Origin: Bacillota bacterium
GTDB lineage: Bacteria; Bacillota_C; Negativicutes; Sporomusales; Sporomusaceae
Length of the DNA: 14,314 nt
Direction: 5' to 3'
Assembly (NCBI GenBank): GCA_023441125.1
Contig: JAEZQV010000187.1
Location: forward strand, 1-14,314
The notes under the pieces: generated by a model
Databases searched by the model: none
What the model saw: the letters and a program-made list of their open reading frames with translations, nothing else
Told to the model about the DNA's origin: nothing
Shown: piece after piece, positions 7,350 through 13,517 of the stretch
How the letters are laid out: each line of letters opens with the position of its first letter
How positions within the stretch are numbered: position 1 is the stretch's first letter
Program-made: the position numbers and the translations under genes

Positions 7350-8138
7350 ATGATTGACAAACAATTCGTAAACAAATTGTTCGATGTAACCGGGAAAATA
7401 GCGGTGATTACCGGCGCGACCGGCGCTTTGGGCCGGGCTGTTGCCTTTGGCTATGGGCTGGCAGGCATGAAAGTGTTTGTTACCGGCCGCAGCGCTGACA
7501 AATGTAAAGCTTTGTGCACCGAGTTAGCAGCACAGGGAATTGAATGCGGTTACGCCACCGGCGATCCGGCCGTAGAGGCTGACGTTATCAGCATTGTCAA
7601 GACTGCTGTTGCTAAATTCGGGGAAATCAATGTATTGGTCACGGCCGCAGGCTACAATCACGCCCAGCCCATTCTCGAACAGGATTTAACGGAATGGCAA
7701 AAGATTATGTCTTCCGATGTGCAGGGAACCTGGCTGTTCTGCAAATACGTCGGCCAGCAAATGGTTGAGCAAGGCAAAGGCGGAAAAGTGATTCTGGTTT
7801 CTTCGGCCCGCTCCAAAAATGGCATGGCCGGTTATACCGGCTATTGCACGGCCAAAGCCGGTATTGACCTCATGGCGCAAGCGCTGGCCTGCGAATGGAG
7901 TGAAAAATACAAAATCAATGTAAATACAATTAACCCGACGGTATTCCGTTCCGATTTAACGGAATGGATGTTTGATCCGGAAAGTGCTGTTTATAAAAAC
8001 TTCTTAAAGCGTCTGCCCATTGGCCGGCTGGGTGAGCCGGAAGATTTTGTCGGACCTTGCATTTTTCTGGCTTCCAGCGCCAGTGATTTTATGACTGGGG
8101 CAAATGTCGCCGTTGAACGCGGGTATTGGGCTTGTTAA
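7350..8138 (+). CDS. Short-chain dehydrogenase/reductase; candidate phloroglucinol reductase
   Basis: A 262-residue classical SDR. The cofactor motif TGATGALG is at 21-28 and the active site has SS (151-152) with Tyr165 and Lys169 (YCTAK). TGR at 45-47, with Arg47 after the second strand and no acidic residue there, hints at NADP(H). The usual NNAG is replaced by TAAGYN (98-103), and the C-terminal substrate loop ends VERGYWAC instead of the common VDGG, so it is not a standard gluconate- or acyl-carrier-type reductase. Placed next to a cyclase-family hydrolase, CoA-transferase and a co-regulated BKACE, it best fits phloroglucinol reductase, which makes dihydrophloroglucinol with NADPH. GGAAGGGGAG precedes the ATG, and the gene follows the cupin by 40 nt. 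Family is certain; substrate is a context-based inference. Confidence 0.88.
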   Translation: MIDKQFVNKLFDVTGKIAVITGATGALGRAVAFGYGLAGMKVFVTGRSADKCKALCTELAAQGIECGYATGDPAVEADVISIVKTAVAKFGEINVLVTAAGYNHAQPILEQDLTEWQKIMSSDVQGTWLFCKYVGQQMVEQGKGGKVILVSSARSKNGMAGYTGYCTAKAGIDLMAQALACEWSEKYKINVNTINPTVFRSDLTEWMFDPESAVYKNFLKRLPIGRLGEPEDFVGPCIFLASSASDFMTGANVAVERGYWAC

Positions 8139-8181
8139 TAAATAAAATAAATCAAAAGCGAATCTAGGAGGTTTTATTATT

Positions 8182-9117
8182 ATGGGTAAGAAAATATTTG
8201 TTGATTTGACGCACCCCTTCAGCGCAGAAATCCCCCGCTGGCCTTACTTTGATAAGCCAGTAATCGATAATGCGCACACTATGGCCAAGGGCGGCGTTCT
8301 GACGCAGAAGATCACCTGCACCATGCACACCGGTACGCACTGCGACGCTCCCCGTCACGTTATGGAAATCGAGTTCGACGGCAGAAGAGCCCGTTATACT
8401 CACGAGATGCCTGTTGATGCATATACCGGCGACGCCGTTTGCCTCCCCATTGAGATTGAGCGCTGGGGTTTGATCGGACCCAAGCAGCTTGAAGCCGCCT
8501 GTGAAAAAGTAGGCATCAAGCCGAGCGAACTGGCAGGCATGATTGTCTGCCTGAACACCGGCATGCATCGCAAGTTTGATGACTCCAAGGAATATTATCA
8601 TTATTCCTGCGGTACCGGCATCGATGCCGGCAAGTGGTTTGTGGAGCACAAGGTCAAGTGCGTCGCTATGGATAGTCAGGCGCTGGACCATCCGCTTCAC
8701 ACCGCTATGGGCAACAACGGCATGACCCGGATGAACCTCTTAGGCGCTTCCGGCAAACCTATTACTGAAGAGTACATCGAACAGTTCGGTATTGAAGCCT
8801 ATGCCGAATTTGATAAAGAAACCTACATCAAAGTTCATGGTAAAGAAGCCTATGATAAAAAATTCGGTAAGCTGGAAGCAATCGGCTGCTGGGGCACCTG
8901 GGAGCCCTGCCATAAGTACATGCTGGGGCACGGCGTCGTCGGCGTTGAAAACCTTGGCGGCGATCTGGACAAGGTTGCCGGTAAGCGCTTCCGCTTTTAC
9001 TGCTTCCCGCTCCGCTGGTATCTGGGCGATGGCTCTATGGCGCGCTGCGTTGCCGAAATCGATGAAGCTGATCTGAATCCGGTACCGGACAGGGTATACC
9101 CATATGGCGGCTTCTAA
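8182..9117 (+). CDS. Cyclase-family metal hydrolase; candidate dihydrophloroglucinol cyclohydrolase
   Basis: A 311-residue member of the cyclase family (PF04199; relatives are kynurenine formamidase KynB and isatin hydrolase). The signature HTGTHCDAPRH is at 49-59, with His49, His53 and Asp55 as likely Mn/Zn ligands; DSQALDHP (164-171) and the C-terminal VGVENLGGDL plus GDGSMARCVAEI (282-293) also fit. It is clearly longer than the 210-260 residues of most members because of an added segment at about 190-245. The family hydrolyses cyclic amides, lactones or strained carbonyls. In this setting the fitting reaction is hydrolytic opening of dihydrophloroglucinol to 3-hydroxy-5-oxohexanoate, the substrate proposed for the dehydrogenase on the other operon. 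It is the last gene of its operon, 43 nt after the SDR, preceded by TAGGAGG and followed by a terminator. Substrate is inferred. Confidence 0.86.
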   Translation: MGKKIFVDLTHPFSAEIPRWPYFDKPVIDNAHTMAKGGVLTQKITCTMHTGTHCDAPRHVMEIEFDGRRARYTHEMPVDAYTGDAVCLPIEIERWGLIGPKQLEAACEKVGIKPSELAGMIVCLNTGMHRKFDDSKEYYHYSCGTGIDAGKWFVEHKVKCVAMDSQALDHPLHTAMGNNGMTRMNLLGASGKPITEEYIEQFGIEAYAEFDKETYIKVHGKEAYDKKFGKLEAIGCWGTWEPCHKYMLGHGVVGVENLGGDLDKVAGKRFRFYCFPLRWYLGDGSMARCVAEIDEADLNPVPDRVYPYGGF

Positions 9118-9175
9118 ATAAGCAGCAGACGAATCGGCCAATACGGTTCGTTAATTAATCGTGTTTACTATCAGG

Positions 9176-9226
9176 CAGGTGCGGCAGCATACGATGCTAA
9201 CCGGTATGGCGGCTGCACCTGTTTTG
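9176..9226 (+). terminator. Intrinsic terminator after the CoA-transferase to cyclase operon
   Basis: A GC-rich hairpin: 9176-9188 pairs with 9209-9221 at 11 of 13 positions, an inner ATAC/GTAT stem (9189-9192 with 9204-9207) extends it, and TTTT follows at 9222-9225. It begins about 60 nt past the cyclase stop codon and should separate this operon from the chemoreceptor-like gene. The rest of the interval 9118-9385 shows no other clear element apart from a weak TATAAG near 9285 without a good -35 partner. Confidence 0.75.
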
Positions 9227-9385
9227 TCTGTCCGGCAATCTGGAAATTCACAATAACAGGACTTCTTTGCTAATCCTGATTCGGTATAAGCTAAACAAAT
9301 CAAACAGCCGAAGAACCAACAAAAGAAGTGGTTTAGCCCGATTAGTTAATTTAACCTTCTGACAGGTAGGAAGGGAGTTGAAACC

Positions 9386-10204
9386 ATGGAAAACCTCTTA
9401 GGGTCGCTGATTCAATGTATACCAATTATGCAAAGCGTGCTTCCTTTTGATTCAATGATCGTTGTCGCCGACAGAGAGCGTTTTGTCAGCTATTCACCAG
9501 GTCAGAAGATGAAGCATGAGTCACCTGTGGGCAAGGCTCTCTCGCAGGGAGACGGCCTGTGGGAGGCTGTAAATTATAATAAAGTTCAGGATAGCATCGT
9601 TGCAAAAGAAGTCTGGGGTTTTACGTTTAGGAATATTAGTGTTCCTATACTGGCGGGCGGCGGCCAAATTATCGGGGGGATTGGCCTGGCGTGCAGTTTG
9701 GAAGCGCAGGAGATATTGCAAAGCTTTGCGCAAACTATTGCGGCTTCTTCGGAAGAGGTGGCGGCCTCCGGTGAGGAATTGGCGGCACAAGCGGCGCTGC
9801 TTAACGATAAGCTGGAGAAGCTGAGATTGTCCGGCCGGTCAATGGCTAACAGTATCGGAAAATCCGACAATATTCTCGCTTTCATAAAAGACATTGCCGC
9901 CAAGACCAATTTACTCGGGCTGAATGCCAGCATTGAAGCTGCTCGGGCAGGCGAGCAAGGCCGGGGCTTTTCGGTAGTCGCGGCGGAAATTCGCAGGTTA
10001 TCTGCCAATAGCCAGGTTTCTATCAAAGAGATCAGAAATCTGCTGGAAGATATGCGCAGTGAGGTAATTCGTATAGAAAAAGAGATTATCGAGGTCGATG
10101 AAGTAAGTTTGCAGCAGAAATCAGCCAGCTTTGAAATCAGCAAAGCCGTTGAGGATCTTAGCGGTCTTGCTGTCAAGCTACAGGCGATGGCGCTTCGTAC
10201 CTAG
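9386..10204 (+). CDS. Soluble chemoreceptor-like protein (MCP signalling domain)
   Basis: A 272-residue protein with no membrane segment or signal peptide. Residues 1 to about 110 form a compact sensor-like domain (MIVVADRERFVSYSPGQ, then a glycine-rich IIGGIGLACS), possibly PAS-like. From about 115 on it is helical and carries the MCP hairpin-tip signature (IAAKTNLLGLNASIEAARAG, continuing to EIRRLS at about 206). This is the region that contacts CheA/CheW in chemoreceptors. The signalling helices are much shorter than in membrane MCPs and there are no obvious methylation helices. It sits alone between a terminator and the corrinoid module promoter, with AGGAAGGGAG before the ATG. It may sense a metabolite of one of the neighbouring pathways or steer taxis toward the substrate; either role is a guess. 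The domain call is safe. Confidence 0.85.
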   Translation: MENLLGSLIQCIPIMQSVLPFDSMIVVADRERFVSYSPGQKMKHESPVGKALSQGDGLWEAVNYNKVQDSIVAKEVWGFTFRNISVPILAGGGQIIGGIGLACSLEAQEILQSFAQTIAASSEEVAASGEELAAQAALLNDKLEKLRLSGRSMANSIGKSDNILAFIKDIAAKTNLLGLNASIEAARAGEQGRGFSVVAAEIRRLSANSQVSIKEIRNLLEDMRSEVIRIEKEIIEVDEVSLQQKSASFEISKAVEDLSGLAVKLQAMALRT

Positions 10205-10314
10205 CCGCTTGCCGGCCGGGTAACAAAACTACAAGAACTGGCCTTCCGGGTATAGTTGAGATATATACGGAATTTTTTATTAAATTAGATTTTTTAAAAT
10301 GTTAAAAAACATTA

Positions 10315-10343
10315 TTGACAAACAGGACAACTAAGGTTATCAT
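10315..10343 (+). promoter_or_regulatory. Sigma-A-type promoter of the corrinoid module
   Basis: TTGACA (10315-10320) and TATCAT (10338-10343) are separated by exactly 17 nt, with an AT-rich stretch upstream (10270-10314). It lies about 50 bp ahead of the methyltransferase ATG at 10391. Its type differs from the sigma-54 promoters to the left, so this module appears to be controlled separately. The 10205-10314 stretch holds no clear terminator, only a short AATGTT/AACATT dyad at 10298-10313. Confidence 0.75.
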
Positions 10344-10390
10344 TTTTATATAGATGTATATACAACACTGGACAGGGGGAGAAAGTTTTA

Positions 10391-11194
10391 ATGCTAATTA
10401 TCGGAGAACTTATTAATACCAGCCGTAAAGCCATTCGGGAAGCAGTTGAGACAAGAAACGCGGCCTATATCCAAGAAGTCGCCAAACAGCAGGAAGAAGC
10501 AGGGGCAAATTATCTGGATGTAAATTGCGGTACCATGGTCGGTCAGGAGATCGAATGCATGGAATGGCTGGTTAATACGATTCAGGAAGTTACCGAACTG
10601 CCGCTGTGCATTGACAGTCCGGATGAGAATGCATTACGCGCCGGCCTGACGCTGGCGAAGACAACGAATGGCAAGCGCATGATAAATTCAACAACGGCTG
10701 AAACTAAACGCTACCAGGCGGTTTTGCCGCTTGTGAAGGAGTTCAATGCTAAAATCGTGGCGCTTTGTATTGAAGACGCCGGTATGCCGGAAACGGCCGC
10801 CGACCGTTTGCGGATTGCGAGCAAGCTGATTGACGACATGGAGAAAGAAGGCATTGAGCAGGATGATATTTATATTGATCCCTTAATCAAGCCCTTAAGC
10901 ACTAATGATAAATATGGCAAATCGGTACTGGACGCCATCTATGCCATTAAACAGAAGTATCCTGCCGTACATTTAACCTGCGGCTTAAGCAACATTTCCT
11001 ACGGGTTTCCCAACCGGGCCGTCCTCAACCGGCTGTTTGTAGTGCAGACCATGACGGTAGGGATGGACGGCTATATCCTGAACCCCACCGATAAGGCCAT
11101 GATGGGTGTGGTATATGCCGGACAGGCCTTGCTGGGCAATGACCGGTATTGCACCAAATATCTGAAGGCTCACAGAAAAGGGCTTTACGCCTAG
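10391..11194 (+). CDS. Methyltetrahydrofolate:corrinoid methyltransferase (MtgA/AcsE-like, methyltransferase II)
   Basis: A 267-residue single TIM-barrel pterin-binding protein. DVN (43-45), CIDSPD with Asp75, INST with Asn99, YIDPLI with Asp163 and GLSNISYGFPNR (198-209) with Asn201 correspond to the folate-binding and catalytic residues of AcsE-type methyltransferases (Asp75, Asn96, Asp160, Asn199 in the Moorella enzyme, from memory). It transfers a methyl group between methylcobamide on a corrinoid protein and tetrahydrofolate, in the cytoplasm. The adjacent dedicated corrinoid protein and activator favour a role in demethylation (MtgA or O-demethylase methyltransferase II) rather than in acetyl-CoA synthase. 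It is not a dihydropteroate synthase despite sharing the fold; length and motifs fit the methyltransferase group. GGGGGAG precedes the ATG, and a sigma-A-type promoter lies just upstream. Confidence 0.9.
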   Translation: MLIIGELINTSRKAIREAVETRNAAYIQEVAKQQEEAGANYLDVNCGTMVGQEIECMEWLVNTIQEVTELPLCIDSPDENALRAGLTLAKTTNGKRMINSTTAETKRYQAVLPLVKEFNAKIVALCIEDAGMPETAADRLRIASKLIDDMEKEGIEQDDIYIDPLIKPLSTNDKYGKSVLDAIYAIKQKYPAVHLTCGLSNISYGFPNRAVLNRLFVVQTMTVGMDGYILNPTDKAMMGVVYAGQALLGNDRYCTKYLKAHRKGLYA

Positions 11195-11255
11195 CCGCGT
11201 AAACGCTCCCTACAAGCGGGATTACTCTATAATATATATTTTAGGAGGAGAGAGA

Positions 11256-11885
11256 ATGTCTAAAATTGATTTGGTAAAAGCGGTAACGGAACTGGAAGAG
11301 GATTTGGTCCTGGCTGGGGTAAAGGATCAGATGGCTGCAGGGGTATCCGCCATTGAAATTCTCGGGCAGCTGCAAGCTGGTATGGAAGGTGTCGGCAAGC
11401 TGTATGAAGCCGGTGACTATTATCTTTCAGAATTAATCATGTCGGCAGAAGTGTTCTCCAATGCGGCCGGTCTTTTGGGCTCGGCCCTTAATGAAGCCGG
11501 CGACAGCAAAGCGATCGGCACCGTTATTCTGGGAACGGTAAAAGATGACATTCATGATATCGGTAAAAACATTGTATCCACCATCTTAAGCTGTAACGGT
11601 TTTAAAGTAGTGGATATTGGCGTGGATGCGCCGATAGAAACGTTTGTTGAGGCGGTTAAAACCCATAATCCGAATGTAGTAGGCATGTTCTGCCTCCTGA
11701 CGACGGCTTTTGATGTAATGAAAGAAACGGTGGCGGCCGTAAAAGCCAGCGGCACCACAGCAACAGTGCTGGTCGGCGGCGGGCCTGTTGACCCCAATGT
11801 GGCTACCTGGTGCGGCGCTGACGGCTATTGTAAGAATGCCTATGATGCGGTGGAGATGTCCAAAAAGGCTTCCGGCGTGAATTAA
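11256..11885 (+). CDS. Corrinoid (B12-binding) methyl carrier protein, MtgC/MtaC type
   Basis: A 209-residue corrinoid protein. Residues 1 to about 85 form the helical cap domain (LYEAGDYYLSELIMSAEVF at 49-67). The Rossmann-like B12 domain follows, with the DxHxxG signature DIHDIG (98-103) whose His100 is the lower cobalt ligand, LLTT (147-150) and VGGGPV (173-178). It carries the methyl group as methylcobamide between a substrate-specific methyltransferase and the methyltetrahydrofolate enzyme encoded just upstream. Length is typical. A strong TTAGGAGGAG binding site precedes the ATG, and 61 nt separate it from the previous gene. The methyl donor cannot be told from this protein: methoxylated aromatics, betaine-like amines and methanol systems all use such carriers. 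Confidence 0.93.
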   Translation: MSKIDLVKAVTELEEDLVLAGVKDQMAAGVSAIEILGQLQAGMEGVGKLYEAGDYYLSELIMSAEVFSNAAGLLGSALNEAGDSKAIGTVILGTVKDDIHDIGKNIVSTILSCNGFKVVDIGVDAPIETFVEAVKTHNPNVVGMFCLLTTAFDVMKETVAAVKASGTTATVLVGGGPVDPNVATWCGADGYCKNAYDAVEMSKKASGVN

Positions 11886-11936
11886 GCGATCGGCGCTGGT
11901 GTTTGAAAATCTGGTTGGAAGGAGGGTATACCTGCC

Positions 11937-12194
11937 ATGAAAGACCAAGCTGAGCAAAGCGACGGTATTACCGGCAGTGACGGCAAACAAGCTGTCAGAA
12001 GTGAGGAGCGTGAGCTCAGGCAGCATACCCTGCCTGATACTCAGAGTGCAAAAGCAGCGTGCGTTCAGAATGAAATACCGCAAATCATTGACAAGATGGT
12101 GAGTATTGCCAGGGAAATAGGCTGGCTTAGTGAGCGCAAAGCTCCCGTGGAGAGCGGTAGTGAGGAGCCTGCTTCCGGGGCGGCTTCGCGGTAA
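11937..12194 (+). CDS. Small hydrophilic protein of unknown function
   Basis: An 85-residue frame with an excellent ribosome binding site (GGAAGGAGGG at 11917-11926, 10 nt before the ATG), 51 nt after the corrinoid protein and on the same strand. The protein is polar and rich in Glu, Gln, Ser and Gly at both ends. A more helical central part (NEIPQIIDKMVSIAREIGWL, about 45-65) could be a protein-binding helix. There is a single cysteine and no membrane segment or known motif. I do not recognise a family. Position in the operon suggests a small partner of the corrinoid protein or the GTPase, but this is not shown. The strong ribosome binding site and operonic position argue that it is translated. 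Confidence 0.6.
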   Translation: MKDQAEQSDGITGSDGKQAVRSEERELRQHTLPDTQSAKAACVQNEIPQIIDKMVSIAREIGWLSERKAPVESGSEEPASGAASR

Positions 12195-12235
12195 TAAGCA
12201 GGAGAAAACTTGTTTTGGCAGGATTAATCCGGGTT

Positions 12236-12270
12236 GCATGACAATCCGGATTTCCTGCATAACAATCCGG
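12236..12270. repeat. Two 14-bp direct repeats with 21-bp period upstream of the GTPase gene
   Basis: GCATGACAATCCGG (12236-12249) and GCATAACAATCCGG (12257-12270) differ at one base and start exactly 21 bp apart, two helical turns. A further AATCCGG lies at 12226-12232, and two small palindromes overlap the array (GGATTAATCC 12221-12230, AATCCGGATT 12243-12252). They occupy the 154-nt gap between the small protein and the GTPase gene. They may be a protein-binding site or chance duplication. Confidence 0.45.
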
Positions 12271-12348
12271 TTGGAACTTTTGCATTGCCCCGTGGATAGG
12301 GTCGGCAAGCAATTAACAGCGTATGCGCAAGGTAAGGTGGGAAAAGAC

Positions 12349-12942
12349 ATGCGGATTTTGCTTTTTGGCGGTTTTCTGGGGTCGGGTAAAACCACGACTA
12401 TTTTGCAAATTGCCAGATATATTACGGAACATAAGCAGGAAACGGTGGCGCTGATTGAAAATGAGATTGGCGAAGCGGGCGTCGATGACCAGCTTCTGGC
12501 CGATAGTGGCTTACAGGTCAGACCGTTGTTTGGCGGCTGTGTATGCTGTCAGATTACCAGTGACTTAATCACGGCGGTCCGGGAGATCCATGACACCATC
12601 AAACCCGACTGGCTGATTATTGAGATGACCGGTTTAGCGATTCCCGGCAATATTGCCAAGCTGATTAATGAGTATTGTAATTTTTACACCGGTTTTAAAA
12701 CAATTACTCTTGTTGATATGGGACGCTGGCTGGAACTGAAAGAAATTCTTGGGCCGCTTGTTACCGGCCAGGTTGAGAAAACCGACCTGGTTATTATTAA
12801 TAAAGCTGATCTTGCCGGTAGCGACCAGACGGAAATTATCCAGGATATTCAGGCTATCGTCGGCAATGCGTCTGTTTTGGTTGGCAGCGCCGCAGGCAAG
12901 CTGCCGGCCGGAATCATGGAGGAGGTCGTTCGCTTTGCATAA
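12349..12942 (+). CDS. CobW/COG0523-like P-loop GTPase, short form
   Basis: A 197-residue G3E-family GTPase. Walker A is FGGFLGSGKTTT (6-17), GGCVCC (62-67) is the CxCC metal-binding motif of the COG0523/CobW group, EMTG (92-95) is the switch-II motif and NKAD (151-154) gives guanine specificity. It ends after the G domain, without the C-terminal domain that brings most family members to 300-400 residues. Known relatives insert or guard metals (cobalt in cobalamin synthesis, zinc, nickel). Between a corrinoid protein and a corrinoid activator it may help load or repair the corrinoid protein; this is inferred. The frame is open further upstream, but the ATG at 12349 was chosen because the family sequence begins there and GGTAAGGTGGG lies just before it. 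Its end overlaps the next gene. Confidence 0.85.
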   Translation: MRILLFGGFLGSGKTTTILQIARYITEHKQETVALIENEIGEAGVDDQLLADSGLQVRPLFGGCVCCQITSDLITAVREIHDTIKPDWLIIEMTGLAIPGNIAKLINEYCNFYTGFKTITLVDMGRWLELKEILGPLVTGQVEKTDLVIINKADLAGSDQTEIIQDIQAIVGNASVLVGSAAGKLPAGIMEEVVRFA

Positions 12943-13318
12943 TATGGACGATGCCGTCGTATTCAGCAAGAAGTATTGTCTGGAGTTTCCCGGGTCTGCC
13001 GATAAAGCGGCTATTGAGCAACTGGCAGTCAAACTGATACAGGCTATCGGCCAGCCGTTAGCCCATAACGGGATTATCGTCGGGCATATCAAAGTGCTGG
13101 CAAAATGGCCGGATGAAGTATTCATCTTTTTATCGCTGACAAGGCTGGCGCAGGTGGATGTAAAAAGGTCTGCGCAGTGGACCGACAGACTGGCCGCCGG
13201 CGAAAACAGCCTGCAACTGGATATCAATGTATTACTTTTTGGGCATACCTATGCAGAAATAGAAACCGTGGTTTTAAGTTCGCTGGCGCAACTGCGCCGG
13301 GATAGCGGCGCAAATTGA
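12935..13318 (+). CDS. Unknown protein overlapping the CobW-like GTPase gene
   Basis: A 127-residue protein if the TTG at 12935 is the start (124 from the ATG at 12944). TTG is preferred because GGAGGAGG at 12918-12925 is 9 nt before it, while the ATG is too far away. The start overlaps the GTPase stop by 8 bp, implying translational coupling. The sequence looks mixed alpha/beta with a central GIIVGHIKVLAKW and FIFLSLTRLAQVDVK region and an amphipathic C-terminal helix. There are no cysteine clusters, signal peptide or membrane segments. I do not recognise a family. The coupling, together with the missing C-terminal domain of the GTPase, suggests that the two proteins act as a pair, perhaps this one as a detached second domain. 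A clear hairpin terminator follows. Confidence 0.7.
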   Translation: MHNMDDAVVFSKKYCLEFPGSADKAAIEQLAVKLIQAIGQPLAHNGIIVGHIKVLAKWPDEVFIFLSLTRLAQVDVKRSAQWTDRLAAGENSLQLDINVLLFGHTYAEIETVVLSSLAQLRRDSGAN

Positions 13319-13386
13319 CGGGCGGCTGCTAAATAGGATGTTCCGGCGTTTGTCCTACCGATAGACGCGTTACATACATTCCACAG

Positions 13387-13427
13387 AAAGAAGAACTATC
13401 TACAACAAAATAGTAGTTCTTCTTTTT
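13387..13427 (+). terminator. Intrinsic terminator between the GTPase pair and the corrinoid activator
   Basis: A perfect 12-bp stem (13387-13398 with 13414-13425) encloses a 15-nt loop and runs into TTTTT (13423-13427), then GGTTTT. It lies about 70 nt after the stop of the unknown gene and about 90 nt before the activator start. Either the activator has its own promoter in 13430-13517 (none is obvious) or this is a partial, read-through terminator. Confidence 0.8.
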
Positions 13428-13517
13428 GGTTTTGTCCTGAGAGAAGGCATACTTTTCGCCAAGGCTCGGCGCAAGCCGTGTTTCTACTAATGCTGACAGG
13501 AAAGAGGGCAACAGAGA

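Noticed and set aside
10205..10390. Cobalamin riboswitch upstream of the corrinoid module
   Set aside because: No B12-box-like GCCACTG or suitable fold was seen here or in the other intergenic regions; only a standard promoter is evident.
10391..11194. Dihydropteroate synthase
   Set aside because: Shares the pterin-binding barrel, but the GLSNISYGFPNR motif and the neighbouring corrinoid protein fit methyltetrahydrofolate methyltransferases.
12211..12231. Possible third sigma-54 promoter (TTGGCAGGATTAATCC)
   Set aside because: The essential GC of the -12 element is CC here, and no activator gene is adjacent.
12130..12348. Longer start for the CobW-like GTPase
   Set aside because: The upstream residues do not resemble the family, overlap the small protein gene, and the ATG at 12349 directly precedes the P-loop strand with a ribosome binding site.
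11586..12395. Long minus-strand open frame across the corrinoid protein, small gene and GTPase start
   Set aside because: It opposes genes with clear family motifs and reads as low-quality shadow sequence.
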